DNA from: a candidate division FCPU426 bacterium
GTDB lineage: Bacteria > Oederibacteriota > Muellerivitia > Muellerivitales > DAHXKG01
Direction: 5' to 3'
Assembly (NCBI GenBank): GCA_027366525.1
Contig: DAHXKG010000005.1
Location: 1 to 64,000 of the forward strand
DNA: 64,000 nt
This document shows, piece after piece, positions 18,630 to 29,800 of this stretch. The notes under the pieces are model-generated. The model was not told the origin of the DNA and made no database searches. It saw only the letters and a list, made by a program, of their open reading frames with translations. How positions within the stretch are numbered: position 1 is the first letter of the stretch; each line of letters opens with the position of its first letter. Position numbers and translations under genes: made by a program.

Positions 18630-19378
18630 GATTAAATCAATTTTTATCCCGGGCTGGCGTAACTTCCCGACGAGGGGCAGATCGTTTGATCCAGTCAGGA
18701 CAAGTTTCAGTAAATGCCAAGACAATAACGGAATTGGGCACCCAGATTAATCCGGAAAAAGATCGAGTTAAAGTTTCTGGAAAACGTGTTCAACTGGAGG
18801 AATTTAAATATTTTATTTTTCATAAGCCGCAGGGCATGATTAGCACTCTGAAAGATCCTCAGGAACGGCAAAGTTTTGAAACCATTGTGGAATCCGTGGG
18901 AACGCGTGTAGTTCCAGTAGGACGTTTGGATTACAATACGGAAGGATTGATCCTTCTAACGAATGATGGGGAGTTGGTTCACCGTTTTTTGCATCCTAAA
19001 TTTCAAGTCCCACGTAAATACCATGTTAAAGTCAAAGGAATTTTAACTCCAGAAGAATTTGAAAAAATTAAAAAGGGAATTCATTTGGAAGATGGAAAGG
19101 TTTATGCGGAAGTCAAACCGCTTCATAAACTGGAAAAAAATTCAGAATTGGAAGTAGTTGTTCGCGAGGGACGGAATCATTTGATTCGCCGATTGATGCT
19201 TGCCTTGGGACACCCGGTCATTAAATTAACTCGCATTGGATTGGGTCCTCTGGTCTTGGGAGCACTCCCGAAAGGACAGTATCGACGATTATATCCCGAT
19301 GAAGTCAAATTATTAAAAGCGTGGGTCGTTAAGAATACTCAAAAATCCAAGCAAAATTCAACCTCCAAACTTAGTTGA
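18626..19378 (+). CDS. rluB: RluB-type rRNA pseudouridine synthase
   Basis: Isomerises uridine in 23S rRNA, or in 16S rRNA if closer to RsuA. An S4 RNA-binding domain at residues 1-48 (RLNQFLSRAGVTSRRGADRL) is followed by the RsuA/RluB/E/F catalytic domain with GRLDYNTEGLILLTNDGEL. The catalytic Asp is D102. EVVVREGRNHLIRRL is the later signature. 250 residues with a Lys-rich tail. Its ATGA overlap with scpB is a very common arrangement. Confidence 0.94.
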   Translation: MRLNQFLSRAGVTSRRGADRLIQSGQVSVNAKTITELGTQINPEKDRVKVSGKRVQLEEFKYFIFHKPQGMISTLKDPQERQSFETIVESVGTRVVPVGRLDYNTEGLILLTNDGELVHRFLHPKFQVPRKYHVKVKGILTPEEFEKIKKGIHLEDGKVYAEVKPLHKLEKNSELEVVVREGRNHLIRRLMLALGHPVIKLTRIGLGPLVLGALPKGQYRRLYPDEVKLLKAWVVKNTQKSKQNSTSKLS

Positions 19379-19506
19379 ATTGGTTGAGTATAAAGACAAA
19401 ATTGGGTGATACCCCTGTGTTGAAGGTAAAGGCTTTTTATTTTATTAAAACAGCATTTCCAAGTCGTAAACTACCAAAAAAATATTTTAAAGAGATAGAG
19501 CAATGA
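19375..19506 (+). pseudogene. 3' remnant of a toxin gene (RelE/BECR-like tail)
   Basis: An open frame of about 43 codons lacks a proper start and ends TGA at 19504-19506. Its end reads FYFIKTAFPSRKLPKKYFKE. A motif of this kind (F-x-K-T-A-(F/Y)-P-x-R) is typical of the extreme C-terminus of RelE/BECR-fold toxin nucleases. Its stop overlaps the ATG of the antitoxin relic as ATGA, the usual toxin-antitoxin coupling. The body of the toxin is missing. Confidence 0.5.
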
Positions 19507-19769
19507 AAAACAATCATGCTTAAACCAAGAAGAAAAAGAAATTATGGAAGCTATTGAACAAGAGGAGTATATGTCAGTGACTGGGTTAGAGTTAAGAAAA
19601 AAGGAGGATGCATTAACTGCCTGCAAGAAAGAAATGACATTTACGATTTGAGTTTATCACAAAGGTATTAATCGGATAAAAAATGACCCAGAAGCACAAA
19701 ATTCCTTATCAAAGCTATGTTTTTGAAGTCATTCATAGAGTGCGAAAGGGCTTGAACTGCAGGATCTGA
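19503..19769 (+). pseudogene. Decayed CopG-type antitoxin gene
   Basis: ATG at 19503, then MKNNHA and a stop. Restoring one missing T near 19520 continues as LNQEEKEIMEAIEQEEY-MSV, the typical opening of CopG-like antitoxins (x-EE-x-EI-x-x-x-(F/I)-E-x-x-E). After a stop near 19650 and another frame change, HKIPYQSYVFEVIHRVRKG corresponds to the family's GIPYQT-x-x-x-x-x-LHK-Y block. At least two frameshifts and a stop make it non-functional. The assignment rests on remembered family motifs, not an alignment. Confidence 0.6.
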
Positions 19770-19914
19770 ACCGATTTGAAAAGTATTTATTACGGCTATC
19801 GGTTTATTGGCATTTTAAGGATATTATGAAAAACCATTTTTTTATTCTATAATAGTACAAGTTCGGTATTGCTGAAATTTTTAAAGTCGTAAGACGAGGA
19901 GACAATCCATCTAT

Positions 19915-21171
19915 ATGGCGAATGATGAAAAATCCACCATGGTCAAAATGGCAATGATTTATAGTCAAAATGAAGAGTGGTATAAGGCTATCGAAGAATA
20001 TAAAAAATTATTGACGTTGGAGCCAGAGAATGCTCATATTTTTAATGTCATGGGTGATGCGTTTTTTAAAAAAGGCGATGACCAGGATGCCATGGACTGC
20101 TATTTAAAGTCTAAACATCTTTATACTGATCAAAGTCAGCAAGCTAAAGTAGCTTCACTCAATGCCAAAATCGCCAAACTTTCTGAATCTAAATTGGACG
20201 TCCTCCATCGTCGGCAATATAATGGGATTTGTAAAATCGCTCTAGCCGATAAGTTGGCTCGAGAGGATAAACTATCGGAAGCCGTTGAAGTCTATCAACA
20301 ATTGATTGCAGCAGAACCCATTAATTACACCTATCGAGAACAACTAGCTCATTTTTACTTGGACCATGCGCAAGTTTATGAAGCGCTGGATCAATGGAAG
20401 TTTCTTGCAAACGAATTTCTTGCCCAGCAGCAGTTCGAGCAAGCACAATACTATGCTCAAAAAATGAAAGAGATTGATTCGGAAAGCCTTGAGGTGCTGG
20501 AAATCATGACGGGTATTCAACTTCAATCTGGAGGGTCGGTTCCGGCTTCGAGTTGGATCCAAATGGCTAAAAAGGCTTTTGAAGTTAAGCAGTTTGAAAA
20601 GTCCAAGCAGGCTTTGGATCGGTTGGCTTCCCCGCTAGAGCTAGATATCCGATTACTTCAGATTCAAGTGTTGATGGCGTTAAAGCTCTATAGTGAAGCA
20701 CGCAAATCCTTAATGCAGTTTGAAACGCTCCAGGAGCATCCAGAGTTGATACTGTTTTTAATTGAGATCGATGAAGCATTGAAAGAGTGGGCGGCGATGG
20801 TGGAACATATTAAGGAATTTCTAAAACATCATCCGGACGATATCAAGATGCGTGTCAAGGAAGCTCGAGCCCAAATTCAATTAGGACGAAGTGATTTGGC
20901 ACTTGCTATTTATTCTCAATTGGTTCAAGAAGCTTTGGCTAAAAACCAAGTGGATAGTGCCCTTTCTTATTTGGAATCCATACTGGCTTTTCAGCCCGAT
21001 CATATTGAAACGTTGAAGAAGAAAGCCGAACTTTGCTTGAAACAAAACAAACATCCCCAAATGTTAGCGACGTATAAAGAAATGATTCAAATTTTAAAAA
21101 ACAAAAATATGCATGACGATGCTCGAAAAATACAAATGGTTGTTGATCGTTTGTCACGATTGGTGAAATGA
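19915..21171 (+). CDS. TPR-repeat protein
   Basis: 418 residues, no signal peptide, so cytoplasmic or peripheral. Tandem tetratricopeptide units start at once (EWYKAIEEYKKLLTLEPENA, then VMGDAFFKKGDDQDAMDCYL) and recur at residues 110-175, 225-330 and 340-410. These are scaffolds for protein-protein contact. GAGGAG lies 13 bases upstream of the start, which is long. The zinc-ribbon membrane gene begins 1 base after its stop, so the two are probably translated together. The specific partner is unknown. Confidence 0.85.
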   Translation: MANDEKSTMVKMAMIYSQNEEWYKAIEEYKKLLTLEPENAHIFNVMGDAFFKKGDDQDAMDCYLKSKHLYTDQSQQAKVASLNAKIAKLSESKLDVLHRRQYNGICKIALADKLAREDKLSEAVEVYQQLIAAEPINYTYREQLAHFYLDHAQVYEALDQWKFLANEFLAQQQFEQAQYYAQKMKEIDSESLEVLEIMTGIQLQSGGSVPASSWIQMAKKAFEVKQFEKSKQALDRLASPLELDIRLLQIQVLMALKLYSEARKSLMQFETLQEHPELILFLIEIDEALKEWAAMVEHIKEFLKHHPDDIKMRVKEARAQIQLGRSDLALAIYSQLVQEALAKNQVDSALSYLESILAFQPDHIETLKKKAELCLKQNKHPQMLATYKEMIQILKNKNMHDDARKIQMVVDRLSRLVK

Positions 21172-21172
21172 T

Positions 21173-21460
21173 ATGGAAAAAGATCCCAATACTCCTTGGC
21201 GCGGTGGCGATATACAATGTTTGCGGTGTCGATCGTGGAATATCCCGGATAATCATATTTGTGGGAACTGCGGGGCAAGCTTGCCAGTTCTATATGATGA
21301 GGAGGGTCACCCTCGCTTTTCCATGGAGCCCCGTCGGGTTGCAGCAAGATATTTGGTTCAACAATCCAATACCCGGTTTATAAAGATTCGGATTTTTTTA
21401 AGCCTTATTTTAATCGTTTTTATAATTATTTTATTGATGGTGGTTCTAGGTCATCTATAA
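21173..21460 (+). CDS. Small zinc-ribbon membrane protein
   Basis: 95 residues. Two C-x-x-C knuckles (CLRC at residues 16-19, CGNC at residues 30-33) form a zinc ribbon, followed by a polar linker and one C-terminal transmembrane helix (residues 72-93). Topology: ribbon in the cytoplasm, tail anchored. It is coupled to the upstream TPR gene. Function unknown; such ribbon-plus-helix proteins often recruit partners to the membrane. Confidence 0.75.
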   Translation: MEKDPNTPWRGGDIQCLRCRSWNIPDNHICGNCGASLPVLYDEEGHPRFSMEPRRVAARYLVQQSNTRFIKIRIFLSLILIVFIIILLMVVLGHL

Positions 21461-21587
21461 CGCACGGCCTATGCCAAATCTTTTGCGATATATTGCTAGG
21501 GCAGTCAGTCAAGGTTAGATAGATTGAAATCGGGGTTGAAAATGAATAAAATTAATGAACTTATTTTGAATTGAGGACGATATCAAT

Positions 21588-22946
21588 ATGAGTGGAAACA
21601 GCGATGCTCCGGAAATCTTGGCCTTGCCAGCCCAAAAGGTGTTTTTAGAAACCTTAGGATGCCAATCAAATGTTCTGGAATCCGATCATATCAAAGGCCT
21701 TTTAAAAAAAGAAAATTTTATCCTGACCAACAATCCCGATGAGGCCGACGTAATGTTATTTAATACATGTTCCATTCGTCAACATGCTGAAGATAAAATT
21801 TTTTCAAGATTAGGGGAACTTCAAGCGTGGAAAAAATCCAACCATCGTCGACGCATTGGGGTTTTGGGATGTATGGCTTCGAGTTATAAAGAGGTCTTGA
21901 TCCAACGCATGCCGCATTTGGATATGGTTTTGGGACCCGATCAATATGCTAAGTTACCAGCACTTCTTAAAGGGAAAGCACTTCCAACTGTTTGGACTGA
22001 TTTTGATCCAAGTTTTTTTGCACAAAATGATATCGAACAGTGGACCGGTTCTCATAAAGCGTTTGTAGAAATCATGAAGGGATGCGATAAGTTTTGCACG
22101 TACTGTGTTGTTCCTTTTACTCGGGGACGAGAAATTTCTCGTCCGTGGGAAACGATTCGGGAAGAAATCCAAGCTTTAATCGATGTAGGAGTCAAGGAAA
22201 TCACGTTATTAGGTCAAAATGTCAACTCGTATGGGCAAGATATGAGTAAAGATCCTATCTCTTTTGCCGCTTTATTAGAGAAGATTGCACAACTTTCAGG
22301 ATTGCATCGATTACGATTTATGACTTCGCATCCAATGGATCTTTCCGATGAGTTGATTCAGGTCATGGCCGATTATGCTGTCATTTGTCACTTTTTACAT
22401 TTACCCGTTCAGTCGGGATCGGATGTGGTTTTAAAACGCATGAACCGGAAATACACCATTCAGCATTATCGGGAACGAGTGGCCACATTACGAAAATTAA
22501 TACCCGATGTGGCTTTATCGACAGATCTCATTGTGGGATTTCCGGGTGAAACTGAACTTGAATTCAGAAAAACATTGGAACTGCTGGATGAGATTCAGTA
22601 TGATTCGGTTTTTAGCTTTAAGTACTCAGATCGCGAAGGCACGCCATCGGCACGGATGCTGGATAAAGTCACGGAAGAGATCAAGGATCAACATTTAAAA
22701 CAATTGAATGAAAAGGCCTATCATTATGCTGCTCTTAAACATCAGGCTCGGATTGGACAACAGGAGGAAGTACTGATTGATGGACCGGCCGATAAAACTC
22801 CGGGTGCATGGTATGGAAAATCATATCACTATAAAACAGTTGTTTTTCATGCTCCGGAATCGTCCCGTCTTCAGGCTGGCGATTTTGCTAAAGTATTAGT
22901 TCAGTCATCAAAAATTGCAACGCTTTATGGAACAAAGGTGAATTAA
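21588..22946 (+). CDS. miaB: tRNA-2-methylthio-N6-dimethylallyladenosine synthase MiaB
   Basis: Radical-SAM methylthiotransferase modifying A37 of tRNAs reading U-starting codons. 452 residues. N-terminal UPF0004 domain with the three cluster cysteines (LGCQSN, NTCSIR, LGCMAS). The radical-SAM motif GCDKFCTYCVVPFTRG lies near residue 165, and a C-terminal TRAM domain covers residues 380-450. Start ATG after GAGGACG. The next gene begins directly at its stop. Confidence 0.95.
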   Translation: MSGNSDAPEILALPAQKVFLETLGCQSNVLESDHIKGLLKKENFILTNNPDEADVMLFNTCSIRQHAEDKIFSRLGELQAWKKSNHRRRIGVLGCMASSYKEVLIQRMPHLDMVLGPDQYAKLPALLKGKALPTVWTDFDPSFFAQNDIEQWTGSHKAFVEIMKGCDKFCTYCVVPFTRGREISRPWETIREEIQALIDVGVKEITLLGQNVNSYGQDMSKDPISFAALLEKIAQLSGLHRLRFMTSHPMDLSDELIQVMADYAVICHFLHLPVQSGSDVVLKRMNRKYTIQHYRERVATLRKLIPDVALSTDLIVGFPGETELEFRKTLELLDEIQYDSVFSFKYSDREGTPSARMLDKVTEEIKDQHLKQLNEKAYHYAALKHQARIGQQEEVLIDGPADKTPGAWYGKSYHYKTVVFHAPESSRLQAGDFAKVLVQSSKIATLYGTKVN

Positions 22947-24107
22947 ATGAAAAAAAATATTTGGAATGGATTGTTGCTGGGACTAGGACTGAGTCTTGTG
23001 GGATCCGGATTGTGGGGCGCGACGCTTTCTGGATCAATGCAAGCTCAACAATTATTTTTGAAAGGGAAAAAGGCGTTCGAATTGCGGTTTGATGATGAAG
23101 CGGGACAGTACTTAACGACCTTGATTACGAAGTATCCAAGAGCCCCTCAAGTTCCAGAAGCTCGACTGATGTTGGCAGAGTTAGAAATTAATTTGAACCA
23201 AGCAATTGGCCAGCTTAAAATATTGGCACACGAATATCAGGGTCGGCGCGTGGGAGAGCAAGCCTTGCTTCAAGTTGCAAGCCGATATTATTTATCTAAG
23301 CAATATTTTTCAGCGGCACGATCCTATCAAAAGTTTATTCGTCAGTATCCGGTTTTAGAGCGCGAAGATCGGTTGATGGAAGACTACGACTGGCTTGGAA
23401 ATTGCTATTATTATTTGAAAAAATATGATCGAGCACAACAAACCTATCAGGCGATTCTTAAACAATTACCCACTTCTTCTTGGGCTCCAAGAGCTTTATG
23501 GGGCGAAGGCATGATTGCAATGACTCAAAAAAAATGGAAGCAATCGATCCGGTTGTTTTTGATGATTTTGAACCATTACCCAGCCTATAGTCAAATGGAT
23601 TTGGTTTATTGGGAGTTAGGTCAATCGTATGCCGCTAAAAATAAAATCAACCATGCCCATGCGGCTTATTTAACTCTGGTGGATCGATATCCTCGATCTC
23701 CTTTAAAATCCAAGGCCGAAGTTCAGTTAAAGATGTTGGAACATCTGAAACCAAGTTTAAAAAATGCACCTACACCGATTCAGGCGATCGCCACCCCTGT
23801 TCCAACAACGACGCCATCCCAAGCCTTATTGACCCAAGTTGTACCAACTCCAACAGTCTGGCCTCAGAAAGAGCATTATTATCTTCAAGCCGGAGTATTT
23901 AAAACCCTAAGTTTTGCCCAACGACTGGTTAAAAAATTAAATCATGAAAAATTTTCGGCGGTTTTAGTTCGATTCCGAATGAAGGCTTCCAAGATACCAT
24001 TTTGGAAAGTGTTAGTCGGCAACTACTCAAGTATTCGCCAAGCGAAACAAGCACTCCATCAATTTCAACGTCAAACTCACGTCGCTGCATTTGTGATCAA
24101 AGGTTAA
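22947..24107 (+). CDS. Exported TPR protein with C-terminal SPOR domain
   Basis: 386 residues. Signal peptide at residues 1-25 (LLLGLGLSLVGSGLWGA). TPR-like helical repeats occupy residues 30-265, in the style of YbgF/CpoB and BamD (tracts such as ALLQVASRYYLSKQYFSAA). A Pro/Thr linker (residues 275-305) leads to a SPOR domain (residues 310-385, starting YYLQAGVFKTLSFAQRL). SPOR domains bind denuded peptidoglycan at division sites, so a periplasmic cell-wall or division role is likely. It abuts miaB with no gap. Confidence 0.85.
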   Translation: MKKNIWNGLLLGLGLSLVGSGLWGATLSGSMQAQQLFLKGKKAFELRFDDEAGQYLTTLITKYPRAPQVPEARLMLAELEINLNQAIGQLKILAHEYQGRRVGEQALLQVASRYYLSKQYFSAARSYQKFIRQYPVLEREDRLMEDYDWLGNCYYYLKKYDRAQQTYQAILKQLPTSSWAPRALWGEGMIAMTQKKWKQSIRLFLMILNHYPAYSQMDLVYWELGQSYAAKNKINHAHAAYLTLVDRYPRSPLKSKAEVQLKMLEHLKPSLKNAPTPIQAIATPVPTTTPSQALLTQVVPTPTVWPQKEHYYLQAGVFKTLSFAQRLVKKLNHEKFSAVLVRFRMKASKIPFWKVLVGNYSSIRQAKQALHQFQRQTHVAAFVIKG

Positions 24108-24159
24108 TAAAGTTCTTGAAATTTCGAATGGTTCCATATTTTGATTTAAACGGTGATGC

Positions 24160-26808
24160 ATGATGTTAGATACGACTCCCATGATGCGGCAGTATAAAGA
24201 GTTGAAAAAAGCGCATCCGAATGAAATTTTATTTTTCCGGTTGGGTGATTTTTATGAAATGTTCTTTGATGATGCTCAAACCGCTTCTCGCGTATTGCAT
24301 TTAACCTTGACCTCGCGGGAGGGAGGACAAGGTCATCGGGTTCCGATGGCCGGTATTCCTTATCACATGGCCGATAATTATATTGCGCGGTTGGTTAAAA
24401 ATGGATTTTCAATTGCCATTTGTGATCAAACCGAGGATCCGGCAGTTGCCAAAGGGTTGGTCAAGCGGGAGATCGTTCGGGTAATCACGCCGGGAACGAT
24501 TCTCTCGGAAACCCTGCTGGAACACAAAGTCAATAACTATTTAGTGGGATTGATTTGCTCCGAGTCGCAAATCGGAGTTGCTTGGGCCGATGTTTCGACA
24601 GGGGAATTCAAGGCTTTTGAAATATCAACCGAGAATCGCGCTTTAATCGTGACGGCAGAAATCTCCAAATTCAATCCATCCGAAATCCTATTTCCAATGA
24701 ACTCAAGCTTTCAAAAGGATTTGGAATCTATGGTGAAAACTGCTTCTAATGCTAAGCTCACGAAATGGGAAGATTGGAAGTTTAATTTTGATGATACACA
24801 ACAAGCCTTAAAAGATCATTTCCAAGTTCAAACGCTGGAGGGTATGGGATTATCCGCCCATCGATTAGCCATTCAAGCGGCTGGTGCAGTCTTGAAGTAC
24901 CTTAAAGAAACTACGCATAGCGATTTGGCTCACATCAATACCTTGATACTGGATCATCCAGGGGAAGGAATGATTTTAGATACAGCAACCCAACGCAACC
25001 TTGAAATTTTAAAAACGATGCGAGATGATGAGAAACAAGGCAGCCTTTTATCCGTGATGGATCAAACCATAACTTCCATGGGTGGAAGAGAATTGCGGCG
25101 TTGGTTGGTGAATCCACTCACCACGGTACCCCAAATTCGTGAGCGTCAAGATGCAATTGAAGAAGGCTTGATTCAGCGAGATTCCCGGGAACAAATCCGA
25201 AAAATATTCAAGGAAATTGCCGATCTTGAACGATTGATTGGACGCATTGGATGTGCATCGGCTAATGCCAGGGATTTGATCGCATTGAGAAATACGATAC
25301 GATATTTTCCCGCTCTTCAAGTGATCCAAGCTGGGTTTAAATCAGACCTTTTACGTCGGCAATTTGAAACGTGGGACAATCTCAAAGAGGTTTTACAGCT
25401 ACTTGAGCAATCATTGATGGATGAACCCCCGTTAACTCTAAAGGAAGGAGGGTTGATTAAGCCGGGTTATCATGACGAATTAGATCGTCTTCGAAAAGAT
25501 GCCCATGAGGGGAAAAGCTTTATTACCACTTTGGAGGGAAAAGAACGCCAAAGAACCGGTATTCATTCTTTAAAAGTGCGTTATACGTCCGTGTTTGGGT
25601 ATTATATTGAAGTTTCTAAGACCCATTTGAATAAAATTCCACCCGATTATTTCCGGAAACAAACGTTGGTCAATGCAGACCGATTTGTTACGGCAGAACT
25701 CAAAGAGGCCGAAGGCAAAGTATTGGGGGCGCAGGATCGTGCCGATCAACTGGAATATGAAATTTTTCAGGCCATTCGGTCACAAATTTCAAAAGATATG
25801 GCGCGTATTCAACGCATGGCGAGGCATCTTGCAGGTTTGGATGTTTATATGAGTCTGGCCGATTTGGCTGAAAAAAACCACTATAGCCGCCCGGAGATTG
25901 AAAATACGTCAGAGTTAATGATTGAAGAAGGAAAACATCCGGTTTTGAGCCAGTTGATTGCAACTGATCAATTTATTCCCAATGATACTTGCTTAGGCTC
26001 AGAAGAGGCTCGCATCATGTTGTTAACCGGACCGAATATGGCGGGGAAAAGTACATACATTCGTCAAGTTGCGCTTTTGGTTTTGATGGCCCAAATGGGT
26101 TCCTTTGTTCCAGCCAAATATATGAAATTGGGGTTGGTGGATCGTATTTTTTCACGAGTAGGTGCTTCGGATAATTTAGTGCAGGGTCAAAGTACTTTTA
26201 TGGTCGAAATGATTGAAACTGCGAATATTTTAAACTATGCGACAAACAAAAGTTTGGTTATTCTAGATGAAATTGGTCGTGGAACATCCACCTATGATGG
26301 GATTGCGATTGCGTGGGCTGTTGTAGAATATTTATCTCAAAACATCCAGGCCCGAACGTTATTTGCTACGCACTATCATGAGTTAACCCAACTTTCCAAG
26401 GAATTTAAAAATATTAAAAATTTCAATGTAGCCGTTCGAGAATGGAATGATCAAATTTTATTCTTGAGAAAGATTGTTGAAGGAGGAACGGATAAGAGTT
26501 ATGGGATTCATGTTGCACGATTGGCGGGCGTGCCCAAATGGGTCATTGAACGTTCTAAAAAGATATTAATATTGTTGGAATCAACGAATTCGTTAGCGAG
26601 CCAGTTAGAACAGAAAGATCGCGAGGTGACAAATCTTGAAGAACCTGAAGTGAAACGGTCGCAGCTTCCTTTATTTGAATCTAAAATGCAACATCCGATT
26701 ATCCAGGAATTAGAACGCATTCAGATTAATGAGATTACACCATTAATGGCGTTGAACTTAATTGAACAATGGAAAAGCAAAATATGGGATTTTAAAAATG
26801 ATGCCTAA
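24160..26808 (+). CDS. mutS: DNA mismatch repair protein MutS
   Basis: Recognises mismatches and small loops, starting methyl- or nick-directed repair. 882 residues, normal length. The mismatch-binding Phe-x-Glu motif is FFRLGDFYEMFF near residue 24. Walker A GPNMAGKSTYIRQ lies near residue 622, followed by the LVILDEIGRGTSTYDG Walker B/signature region and TLFATHYHEL. Starts at ATG 24160 or 24163. No mutL in the window. The giant HicB-propeller gene begins 26 bases downstream. Confidence 0.97.
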   Translation: MMLDTTPMMRQYKELKKAHPNEILFFRLGDFYEMFFDDAQTASRVLHLTLTSREGGQGHRVPMAGIPYHMADNYIARLVKNGFSIAICDQTEDPAVAKGLVKREIVRVITPGTILSETLLEHKVNNYLVGLICSESQIGVAWADVSTGEFKAFEISTENRALIVTAEISKFNPSEILFPMNSSFQKDLESMVKTASNAKLTKWEDWKFNFDDTQQALKDHFQVQTLEGMGLSAHRLAIQAAGAVLKYLKETTHSDLAHINTLILDHPGEGMILDTATQRNLEILKTMRDDEKQGSLLSVMDQTITSMGGRELRRWLVNPLTTVPQIRERQDAIEEGLIQRDSREQIRKIFKEIADLERLIGRIGCASANARDLIALRNTIRYFPALQVIQAGFKSDLLRRQFETWDNLKEVLQLLEQSLMDEPPLTLKEGGLIKPGYHDELDRLRKDAHEGKSFITTLEGKERQRTGIHSLKVRYTSVFGYYIEVSKTHLNKIPPDYFRKQTLVNADRFVTAELKEAEGKVLGAQDRADQLEYEIFQAIRSQISKDMARIQRMARHLAGLDVYMSLADLAEKNHYSRPEIENTSELMIEEGKHPVLSQLIATDQFIPNDTCLGSEEARIMLLTGPNMAGKSTYIRQVALLVLMAQMGSFVPAKYMKLGLVDRIFSRVGASDNLVQGQSTFMVEMIETANILNYATNKSLVILDEIGRGTSTYDGIAIAWAVVEYLSQNIQARTLFATHYHELTQLSKEFKNIKNFNVAVREWNDQILFLRKIVEGGTDKSYGIHVARLAGVPKWVIERSKKILILLESTNSLASQLEQKDREVTNLEEPEVKRSQLPLFESKMQHPIIQELERIQINEITPLMALNLIEQWKSKIWDFKNDA

Positions 26809-26834
26809 ACGACAAGAATCATAAACGAGTACTC

Positions 26835-29800
26835 ATGTTACGAAAAAAAAACAAACAACAGAAAAAAAAGCTTCTGTATGACTTCCAAGTTGAACTCGAA
26901 ACGATCAATACGGAAACGGTGGTTGCTCGGGCTCTGCTTTTGCCAGGGTGTCAAGCTCAGGGAAAAAATGAACGTGAAGCGCTTGATCGTTTAAAAAGTG
27001 CCATTGAACTTTATCTTTTAGAATCAAAATCGTTTAGTTTTCGAAGCATTGAAGAGTTTCAGGATATTCCCATTATCTATGCCTTGGTGGAATTCCGGGG
27101 ATTTTTATTTGCCGCAACGAATCGGGATATGATTCTTAAATCCAAAAATACGTTTTTAGGATCTTGGATTCGAGTCGAACTAACTCAATCTCCCTCTAAA
27201 TTTTTTAATCCTCACCGAACCGGTAAAAGTGATGCAGAAGGGGATTATGTTACTCAAATTTATACCTTGGGTAAATTTTCTCCAGTGGGCAAACCTTTGC
27301 ATCTCTATGCTGGAACCAATTTGAATGGGACAGCTTATCAAACAGAGGATGGAGAAAAGTGGGAAGAGGCTTTTTGTACCAACGAGGACCGCATTCATTG
27401 CTTGGTTCCATTTCGAGGAAAATTATATATTGGAACCAGTTCACAAGGAAAAATTTATGCATTTGATGGTTCAGTTTTAAAGCCAGCGGGAAGTTTAAAT
27501 GAAACAGCCATAACGTGTATGGCTATCTATCACCAACAACTTTATATCGGAACTTATTCAAATGGGAATATTTATGCCTCGCCGGATGGCCATGTTTGGA
27601 AATTGGTTGCTTCAACTGAGCAAACGTTTATTCAATGTTTGAAAGAATACCAAGGGGATCTTTATGCTGGAACTTCAAGTACGAAAGGCGTGGGTATTTT
27701 TAAGACGTCGAATGGCAAGGATTGGATGAAAGTTTATGAAAATCCTCAATTTCTCAATATCTATTCCATGGAAGTCTTTGGAAATGCGCTTTATGTGGGT
27801 TTAGGAAGTTCAAGTCGAATTCTAAGAACGGAAGATGGCATGAATTGGCAAACTGTTTATGCAGCGGATGAAGAAGGTGTAAGAGCATTTTGCCAGTTTG
27901 ATGATTATCTATATGCAACGACGGAATTAAAAGGGAAGATCATCCGTTCAACTTTTGATAGCGGGTCGATTCCAGAAATTCGCGATGTTCAGATCGATGT
28001 TCAATCATCCAGTGAAGTGATTATTACCTGGAATACGAATATTCCGTCGACCTCCACCATTTATTATCGCGAGAAAAAAGAAAAAGAACCCGTTTATGAT
28101 TTTGAATGGAAAATCAATCAATTGGATCGTGTGGAAAAACATGAAATGCGGATTTCAAATTTGAAAGCAGATCAGGAATATGAATGTCAGCTTATCAGCG
28201 CTAATCGGGAATCATCGGTCTCTAGCAAGATGGGTTTGAATTTCAAAACGAAACCCATTTTTCCGCCTCAAATTTCATCAACCACCCACCCTTCAAACCA
28301 GTGGAGTAATCAATCAAAAGCGGTATTCCAATTGGAATTTCCAGACGGGATTCAAGAATGTTGCTATTGCTTCAATCAAAGCCCGGATGTTCTTTGGGAT
28401 CAAATTGAATCCTTAATGACATCTGAAAAAACATTGGTTTTTGACACACCCCTGCAGGGAGTTTGGTATTTGCATGTAATGGGTGTTGATGGCATCGGAA
28501 ATCGAGGAGTTCAGACAACAGCGTATCGGTTTCAAGTCGATCTGGAAGCTTGGCCCCCGAGTGATGTTTCCTCACCCACGCATCCAAATGCTCAGCAGTG
28601 GATTTCCAATGATAAACCCGTAATTCAATGGGTGCCTCCGGAAGATTTTTCAGGTATTAAAGGGTATTATTTAAAAGTTGATCAACTTGAATATACGATT
28701 CCGACCTCTGAAACAGGCGAATGGACAGAATCCAATTGTGTATCGCTGGGCTCCTTAGCAGATGGGATTTGGTATGCGCATGTGATTACGGAAGATCAAT
28801 CAGGCAATTTGGGAAATACCGCAGCTCATTTTCAATTTAAAATTGATACCCACGTATCGGCACCTGAAATTATTTCCATGACCCATCCAAGTAGCGATGT
28901 GTGGTATGCATCAAATCAAGTACAATTTCAGTGGCTGGAACCTCAAGATTTTTCAGGCATTGCCAAATATTATTATCAATTTGATTCTGATTCTGAAAGT
29001 GAGGTGATTCCAAACCAGGAAAACGCCATAACGAAAAACCATTTTGAAATGAAAGACATTTCAGATGGTTTTTGGTATTTTCATTTGCGATCCCAAGATC
29101 AAGCTGGGAATATTTCCAAAACGACCAGTCATTTTAAAGTTTGTATTGATACATATGCTGCATCGCCAGTCATTACTTCTCGGTCTCATCCACAGTCTCT
29201 GCACTGGAGTAATCAACCGCAAGCTGTTTTTCAATGGGAAGCGCCAACCGATGATTCAGGCGTTAAAGGATATTTCTTTATTTTGGATCAAAATTCAAAA
29301 ACTCGACCCGATGAAAAAACAGGTATATGGACTGAACAACGTGAGTTGTCGATTCAAGTCATGGAAGATGGAATATGGTTTTTTCACTTGGTGATGAAAG
29401 ACGCGGCAGGCAATCTCAGTGAACCAGATCATTATGAACTTCGAGTGGATACGCAAATTGCTCAACCTCAAATTCAATCGACCAGTCATCCCGATGAAAA
29501 TAAATGGTACACGGTAACTCAAGCTGTTTTTCAATTGATTCCGCCGCCCGATTTATCGGGTATTGTTGGATTTTATTACCAATTGGATACATCATCTGAA
29601 AATTTTGATGTGGATCAATCTAGTTTTTCAGAAGCTCCCAAAATTCAAATTCCCATTCAAGAAGAGGGTATTTATTTTCTAAAAGTAGTTTGTAGGGATG
29701 CAGCTGGCAATAGGGGAAGCGTTCCCGCGTTATACCGAATCCAGTCTGATTTGAGAGTTCTTACTCCAATACTCCATTCGCCAAGTCATCCGGATCCTCA

